DNA of 64,000 nt from Fasciola hepatica. Lineage: Eukaryota; Platyhelminthes; Trematoda; Plagiorchiida; Fasciolidae. Within the stretch, counting starts at the first letter, position 1. Each line of letters starts with the position of its first letter. Below the pieces are notes generated by a model. That model had not been told where the DNA came from and searched no databases. It saw only the letters and a list, made by a program, of their open reading frames with translations. Location: positions 4,278,001 through 4,342,000 of the forward strand of contig CANUEZ040000129.1 in the NCBI GenBank assembly GCA_948099385.1. Direction: 5' to 3'. The position numbers were made by a program, and so were the translations under genes. Shown piece by piece: positions 57,701 to 64,000 of this stretch.

Positions 57701-58450
57701 TACCGGCGTCTAACGCCAACTTCGGGGCTTAAATTGCCTCTTGCGCTGCAGGTGTTGACCTCCCAAGAGGGTCTTCTCCAATTTTGCTATATGGAGAGTC
57801 GGCTACTCCAGATCAGGTGTGCCTATTCTCAACGAGACTATGGCATTACCCTGTTTGCCAAATGCCGGACTATCGAATATAATTCTCACTGTTCCCCGGG
57901 TGTTGCCTTCAACGGCACCTGCCACGGATAGCAGCTCGTCCCTTCGGTAGGCACCATAGTAGACAACTACCAGAGGTAATGGCAGTGCCGGTTGCGTTCC
58001 ACATCATAGTCCTATTCTACGGCACTTAACTATTGGTGTCATAGGAAGCTGGCCGGCCATCCTAGGAACCTCCTGGTTCTGCCGTCGTTCACGGTGTTTC
58101 ATCTAGGGTTATGAAGAAGCCGTCTTCTACTTGTGTCTTTCGTGACCACTGTGTCACGCCTCATATGTTGAACCCAACCACCGGGACGTTTTACCTGCTC
58201 TTTAAGGGATTTCACTTCTACGGGGAGGCTTTTCCCACATTATTGAAACCTGCCGCCTCCTTGTTTTCTTCACCTCTGGGCTCAGTCACCATATTGGGGT
58301 TTTCTGGTTTGCCACACAGTTTTCCTTTTTTCGCTGAGCCATTTATTGACTTCGCTTTCTCTATTCTTTGTTCCAGTTTCATGGCCCTGCCCCCTTTTCA
58401 TAGTTCTCCACGAATTACTCGCCAGCACTTTCTTGAGAAAATGAAACTGT
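54800..58450 (-). pseudogene. CR1-like LINE, decayed (copy 3)
   Basis: Minus strand from high to low coordinate. ORF1 remnants about 58400-57520 (LEQRIEKAKSINGSAKKGK, RRDELLSVAGAVEG). Endonuclease remnants about 57330-56710 (SLARKGGEM, FLRWVQLHALTQHL, PPPLDLI). RT 55943-54829: GDWGRATVVGIYRGGPRQKT, DAQHGFVTGGPCESNYL, DLGFSKAFGSVNHRFL, then GISADGVKI and KWDLPLNLTKCQCL, VKDVGITMDNSFK, RRRVRGDMIETFKVFKG. The GVPQGS-to-FADD segment is shortened and the second catalytic Asp reads Gly. Confidence 0.78.
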
Positions 58451-59007
58451 GGGTGCATATCCGCTGTAGGAATATATGTTTAATATGCTGCTCCAAGTTT
58501 TTATACCAGCCTGGAGCACTTCTGGCGATGCAAAAGACAAAACTGATCACACTGGATTCCCTCATCTTCCACCAAGTCTTCGCTTCCCTTTCTTTCGAGT
58601 CCGCAGTGGTAATGAGGTTAGTATATAAGTACAGTGTCAAACACCAGTAAGATGTCAACGTGACCTTTTAAAACAAAATGAGATACACTAAACAAGTGAA
58701 ATAAAATGATGTCATCCGGTATGAGTTATACTGACGCCGACGGAAAGGCCGGAAGTTACATTAAAGTGTACCTCCAGTTTTTGAGGGGAGTAAACTATTG
58801 GAAAAGTACGCGCACCGTATTGCTAATTACTATACTTTAATTTGAGCAAAGTAGCTTTCGTTATTCCACAGAACAATGCAAAGGCCTTCGCCACTGAGAG
58901 CAATTCGAAAGTCAAACCACTATGTTACTCACAAGGCACACTAAAACTCAATCAAGAATTCTCATATAGCTGCAAAGAGGCTCACTTCGTCGCCATCTTT
59001 CAGAAAA
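58451..59007. other. No recognisable gene
   Basis: No motif recognised on either strand. The plus-strand frame 58111-58650 runs into this part but is best explained as the reverse of the CR1-like copy 3 region. Confidence 0.4.
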
Positions 59008-59295
59008 TCACTTGAACAAGCAAGACGTCGAGACCAACAAATAAGCATTCTGAACCTTGAATGCCCTGTCAGCAATTTTGAGGAACCGTAGACGAACGCA
59101 AAGGTCGTTCGGTATGCAGCTAAATTTCAGCCCGGGCTTGGTGGCTTTGGTAAGCCTATTTGACGAGGCTAACAAAATCCAGGCAACTTCCATTAAGACA
59201 GAAACTAAATAAACCCAGATAAAGAAACAGATATTATCCAAAGTTGCCGCCACTTTTAATACTTCTGACCGTTTGCCTCCGTCAGCTCTGAGGAA
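59008..59295 (-). CDS. Possible exon with a TM4-like helix
   Basis: Minus strand: acceptor-like CCATTTTCCTCAG then ADGGKRSEVLKVAATLDNIC and FFIWVYLVSVLMEVAWIL. The spacing of V-A-x-x-x-D-x-I before a hydrophobic helix resembles the fourth membrane helix of Cys-loop ligand-gated channels. No other channel segment was found nearby and the reading frame continues 50 codons past the helix, which is atypical. Tentative. Confidence 0.25.
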   Translation of the reverse strand, partial: FLRADGGKRSEVLKVAATLDNICFFIWVYLVSVLMEVAWILLASSNRLTKATKPGLKFSCIPNDLCVRLRFLKIADRAFKVQNAYLLVSTSCLFK

Positions 59296-60345
59296 AATGG
59301 TCCTTAGAGCTTGCCATAAGGCACCTCACCTGCATCTTTGTTTTGGGCCACGTAGTCGGACACAAGACCGCGACAGTCAGCTATCGTTCCAATTCAGGTC
59401 CAGCTCCCTTTCGTCAGTACTAATCCAGTTTATGCGTACTCCCTCTCACAGGCTACCCGCACGATCATCCTCTCGTTACAGAAAAAGACCATATCAAGTT
59501 TCACTGTGGCATTTGTAACTTTTAGGCATCTCGGTCTCTGCAGTCTCCAGAAGTGCCTCAGCTGCAACGATTGACAAGTTTGAGCTGCCCGAATAATGAT
59601 GTCCTCAACACTTTGGTGGCTACTCTGCAGTTTGACATTCTATCTTTTTCACTTTCATCTGACACAAACCCATTCACACCGCCAAATCAACTTTCATCTC
59701 CGCCAATGCAATTCCACGAGGATCGTACTTATAATGGGGCCTCTAGCGGTGTCTAGACATGCAGTCCAACCTGGGCTTCTACTTTCATATTACCCATTCC
59801 TCCGCCAATATTGTGCAGGGTGCACTCTGTGCGCTCCCCGGAGGTTGCGGGAGATTATGGTTCCGCTTAAATAGAGGAAACGTGGTTGTCTGATACTACC
59901 CCCACTGAAGACTCTGCTGAGGTAGTTGAAATGGCCTCTAGAAAGAACCGTTCAGACCAGCCCGATGGATGTTGCCTAGTCTTTGTGAGTAAAAGCCATT
60001 TTGCATCTTTGTTTGGCAAGATTCAGTACGGCTCGACATCAGAGCTGGGTATTTCGCAATTTGGATTGGTTGCCCTTACCGCCCAACTAGTCTAAATGGT
60101 GGTGATCTCTCAACTAATACTGACCCTAAATCTTTTTGCAGGTCTCCTCGGGACACCCAAACCTGGAGCAGGTGACATGGGTCACAGGGTGTTTTTTGGT
60201 CAAAACTCAACTCTCCGCGGAACTCACTGGACTTTGTGACTACTTTTCGTCACTCGGGGGTCCATTCTAGTCTAGGATAGATTACCCGAAGCTAATCACC
60301 CTACGGTGTCCTGTAGTCCTTTCGTCTGAAAAGGGCCATTAAATT

Positions 60346-60720
60346 TCACCCGCCACCGGGTGATTCCACCGAGCTAAAAGGGACTATTTGTCTCCATCTG
60401 TGAACACTCAAAATTGGGATGCCTTTTTCCTGCCCTACTAACCAAAGGCGGTAATGGGTAGAATTTATTCCATCTAGAGTCTCTGTTACGATATGACCAT
60501 CCCTGCTAATGAATATGTTCATGGAGAAGAACAAACAAGTACTCTGATTGTGGTTCCAGCGGCTCTCGAAACTGCAATTTACCTTTCCTAAAACAAGAGC
60601 TGTTTCTAAACAAACAGTCGGTTTGCCTTTCTCGATATATGATTCCTCATGCATTGTGGATAAAAAGACAACAAGAACAGCGGCTTTGCCCGGCCCTCTG
60701 ATGAAACATGAAAACACTCA
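60346..60720 (-). pseudogene. Possible piggyBac-like transposase remnant
   Basis: Minus strand 60717-60346 (123 codons): GKAAVLVVFLSTMHEES, then KGKPTVCLETALVLGKVN, lines up in spacing with the piggyBac-family LLSTMH and KPEII..YNxTKGGVD blocks. The YNxTKGGVD motif itself is poorly conserved and flanking domains were not found. Confidence 0.35.
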
Positions 60721-61439
60721 GTCTACTTCGCCGTTTGACGCCCTTCCCACAAAAATGCTTACATAATAAAAGCACGAGACATAACAGAAGCTTCTAGCGC
60801 TTTTCTGCTTTAGCCTTAACATACGGTTCTTTCCCATGTCCTCCATTTCTTCCGCGTAATTCCTCAGAAAATCTGACCACTGTCGACGTTCACCCAAGGT
60901 ATATAGCACCCCTTTGTCAAGCATCAGAGTGTCCCGCATTCGTTGGCCGGGCAGGTTACATGTAGCCTTTCTTCGGTTAGTGGGACCCTATATTCCAGTT
61001 TGTTGTCAAAAATTTAGTCCATCTGCGCAGTACAACTTGAACACAAGCCAACGCTAAAACTCAGTTATTATTCCCACTTGTAGAAAAGGTCAAGGAGGAC
61101 CCAGCTAGACGCAGAAATGTCCATCACACCCTGGCTCTTTTCAGAATCGTGCGAATCTGACCGAAACTGAGCTCATGAATCGGCTTTTAAGGTCTAATCT
61201 CACAAATAACAATAGTACTGCAGGTATATCTGTTGACCGCGGTCATAATGCATACCCAAGGCATGACCATAGACAAGAGAATTATGAAGCATTGTAAGGC
61301 GTACACAAGTACGCAATGCAAGGTTTGCTCCATTGCTGTAGTAGCGAAATATTACAGTGGTATACGAAATGGGTCTATAGAGCCGGGCTGTGTTTGAATA
61401 AACTTAAGTGGGCTTGGCTAACGCGGCTATGGTGATTCG

Positions 61440-63980
61440 GTTTTGAAATAAAGAGGGCGTTGTGACTGGCCGGCCAAACGGGGGCTTGCAGACAAAAAGT
61501 CATACTGAAGAGTGCTAAAGTGCCAAAGTATACAAGAAACTGCGAGGCAGCTGGCGGTGGGAATCAAAGCGTGAACAAGAAGGTGAGGCAGTAATAATGT
61601 ATAGTGTACCTTGTAAAGTGCCCAGAAGTGGCTGCAACGGGTACGGAGGTCGAGATCGGACCATGATGATCTACGAAATTTGGTGTAATATGGATTAGTA
61701 TGAAGGCAGAAAGACGATATGGGAGTGAAAGAGGGATCCGAAAGATAGTCTAGGCTAATAGGAAGAGAAGCGAGCACGTATAGACTGGATGTTTAAAGAG
61801 TAAAAGTGGAGAAACCTGAAGGAAAGTGACCATCACAAGATATGGGTAAAAATAAAGCCAGCCTGCAAAAGCCATAGCTGGAACAGTGAGGCCAGCAGCA
61901 TATAGTGAGGACAATCACCAACGGAGAACAACTAATTATGGAGGAAGCCTCTGATATGAATGCAAGTTAGTTGGATACAATAATGCGATTGACGTTTAAT
62001 TGTGCAGGTAGGTTTGGTGCCTTGTGGGGACTTACATGAAGATGGGTATGGAAGCCATAACTACCAGGAAAGAGGTAAGCCGTTGAAGAGCTTGAATGTC
62101 AAGTGAAATCAGCAAAGAATTTCAAAGCAGAGCCATTGAAGAAACAGTCCAATGGAGAGGGAAGAAGCTGCAAGTACGACCAAGCAAATATGCAGAGATA
62201 GTGAGGAGGGAAGAAAAAAGCAGCAGCGAAGAGAAGGACGGGCAAGAATAGACAGTGGCAATCAGATGGACGTGAGAATAAGTTATTCTATGTAAGTGAT
62301 AAAAGAATAAACAGTCAAGTTCTGATCGACTGCAGTTGTTTGATGTTTTATTTCATGGTGATCTTCGTTTCCACAGGGGTCAGGTAGCAAAAGATTCGGG
62401 AACCCGCGGCAAAGAGGGCAGGCAGGCTTTGGTTGACATTGTGGGGAGAAAGGGTTGAAAATGCAACGGCGTGGGCTGAATTTCAGCCATTGATTCGGGT
62501 AGAGCTGCGCCAAGTGAACTGAACTCTTCGGATGGAAAACGAACAAAAGATTTTGGGGTGGTGTGGTGCTTTGGTTGACGTAAAACTTCGGCCATATTTT
62601 CTGGTGAGACTGTCAAGATGGATCGCAACCCGGCTAATAGAACTGTGATCAAAGCAGCCGGCGAAGAAAGGTTTTTCATATAGCGTCAACCAGCTCAAGT
62701 GCAGGTTTAAACTATGGCCATCCGGGGTGGAGGGCAGCCAACTCCAGTCGCTCAAATGGCTGAATCCATATGACAGTCCGAGTTTAAGCCCTGTCGGCCG
62801 ATGGATTCTCAGGCTAAGAACGGGATGTAAAAAGGGATGAGATGTGTGGCGGCATGAAGGATGTTCAGGCTGGGGTATTTTATTAACGTTGCAACAGAAA
62901 AACGACTACAGTTTTGATAACGAATTTCGGTAAATGGTTGCCTATGGGCAGATCTGTGCAGGATTAAGAAGCGGAGACATTGTGATAGTTTTGTAGAGTG
63001 GCTAGATGATGATGGAGTTTTGAAGGAGGTGACAGTAAGCGAGGAATTAGTCAGAGTGCGGAACAATGACGTTCGTATGTGGTAAATGAGAAGAGGGGCC
63101 CATTGAATATCGAGGAGAAGAGAAAATGGGATCAGAAAACGAGATCCGAGTTATAGTTGTATGGGTCTCTACCTGTGAAGGTATTGGGAAGAGATGCGAA
63201 TGGGTAGTTTCAGCGCGACCAGCTTTCAATAAGCTCAGAACATTTCCTGAGACTGAACATCAGAGGAGAATTATAAACCGGGATTGGAATGGTATCAAGT
63301 TGGAGAGGAATAGGGGCACCAGATTAAAGGAGGCAATTTCTTTCCAGTGGTTGGGTTTTCTATTTTAGTCATTGATATACAGCTTAGCAAAGCTCTATTC
63401 AGTGTTTCATGCAGACTATTGCAACCGGGATTATTAGTTGACAAGGTACTCATTTATTGACTTCCATCACAGTAGATCGTTCAGCACTACTGAGTGACCG
63501 AGGTGAGTGAAGGATGTTCATTATTTAGAAAACACAGAGGGGCAAAATCCGGGAGGACATTTGTGCCTTCCCATGTCTGGGTAGTACCAGCGGGCCAGGT
63601 TGAGCAGCGATAATCAGGGTAATAGTGTCCACAGGGATATGTAGCAGTTGCAGGTCGGTTGGGTTGCCGGTCCTGAGGTACATATGTGTGACAGGTCAGA
63701 GATATAAGGCACGGTCGGAAAGTGTAAACTGAAAGCCCTGTACGCTATCACCCCGCTTAGGTGCAGGCAGGAGAACCAACGGAATATCTGGTGAACGGAT
63801 GATAGGCAGAGTGGTGGGGCCCCTCCATTCGCGACGTTGGGTCTTGGTTGGTGGTTTGAGGCGCCCATTTCCTTCACAGTCCGGTCTGTGAAAGTTGGAT
63901 TCACAGAGTAGGATTTTCACTGATTTGAGTTTTAGTTTACTCGCAGGAGCGGTAAAGCCCCCTTTGGAACTTTTCATGGG
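61440..63980. other. Purine-rich block, no recognised gene
   Basis: The plus strand is visibly rich in A and G over most of this stretch. The long minus-strand frames (for example 62380-62679, 62809-63066, 63614-63977) are Ser/Pro/Leu-rich, as expected from such skew, and show no motif I recognise. A coding role for the 62380-62679 frame cannot be excluded. Confidence 0.4.
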
Positions 63981-64000
63981 TCCTCAGTCCGCCACATTTT

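Noticed and set aside
58111..58650. 179-codon plus-strand ORF
   Set aside because: Antisense to the ORF1 remnants of the CR1-like copy 3; no recognisable motif and biased Phe/Leu/Ser composition.
1..64000. CRISPR arrays, rRNA, canonical tRNA genes, bacterial operons
   Set aside because: None seen; repeats are dispersed or simple, and genes have spliceosomal introns.

Overview
The window looks like a nuclear segment of a digenean flatworm (a liver- or lung-fluke-like trematode). This is inferred from the gene models (short exons, GT..AG introns, both micro-introns and multi-kilobase introns) and from the retroelement families present (CsRn1-like Ty3/gypsy, RTE, CR1/Jockey-type LINEs, Penelope-like GIY-YIG, a tRNA-headed SINE). 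The species is not determinable by eye. There is no prokaryotic architecture, rRNA, CRISPR array or operon of bacterial type.

Two host genes are well supported. (1) 697-34809, plus strand: the C-terminal part, about 1,380 codons in 14 exons, of an ECM29-like proteasome adaptor/scaffold (HEAT-repeat protein; human KIAA0368/ECPAS). Exon phases agree across all junctions except one donor that stays ambiguous. (2) 46630-42691, minus strand: a complete EMC4 gene (ER membrane protein complex subunit 4) in four coding exons, 183 codons, the same length as I recall for the human protein, with a 30-nt first intron. Downstream of its AATAAA signals lies a 53-codon ORF behind an acceptor-like AG, a possible trans-spliced partner. 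The two genes are convergent.

Most of the rest is transposable elements. Intron 4 of the ECM29-like gene holds a young CsRn1-like LTR retrotransposon (5060-9517, antisense, LTRs identical by eye) and a Penelope-like remnant. Intron 5 holds SINE copies and an RTE fragment. Intron 6 (8.8 kb) holds an RTE copy split by a Jockey-like LINE, followed by an inverted RTE fragment. Intron 11 holds a near-perfect 0.43-kb palindrome. Intron 12 holds an inverted RTE endonuclease fragment and a SINE/composite repeat.

Between the genes (34.8-42.7 kb) lie a degenerate RTE copy and a degenerate gypsy pol. Upstream of EMC4 lie a nearly intact CR1-like LINE (46990-50563, minus), a decayed Mutator-like (MULE) transposase gene with a C-terminal PHD-finger-like segment (50964-52839, plus), and two further CR1-like copies (53.65-58.45 kb, minus). 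From 58.5 kb to the end I see only weak signals: a possible ligand-gated channel TM4-like exon, a possible piggyBac remnant, and a purine-rich block without recognisable genes.

The most interesting items are the MULE carrying a PHD-finger-like tail, the palindrome with Penelope-like arms inside 13-bp direct repeats, the possible EMC4 + 53-codon trans-spliced pair, the tRNA-headed SINE family, and two distant RTE copies that share the same reading-frame break.
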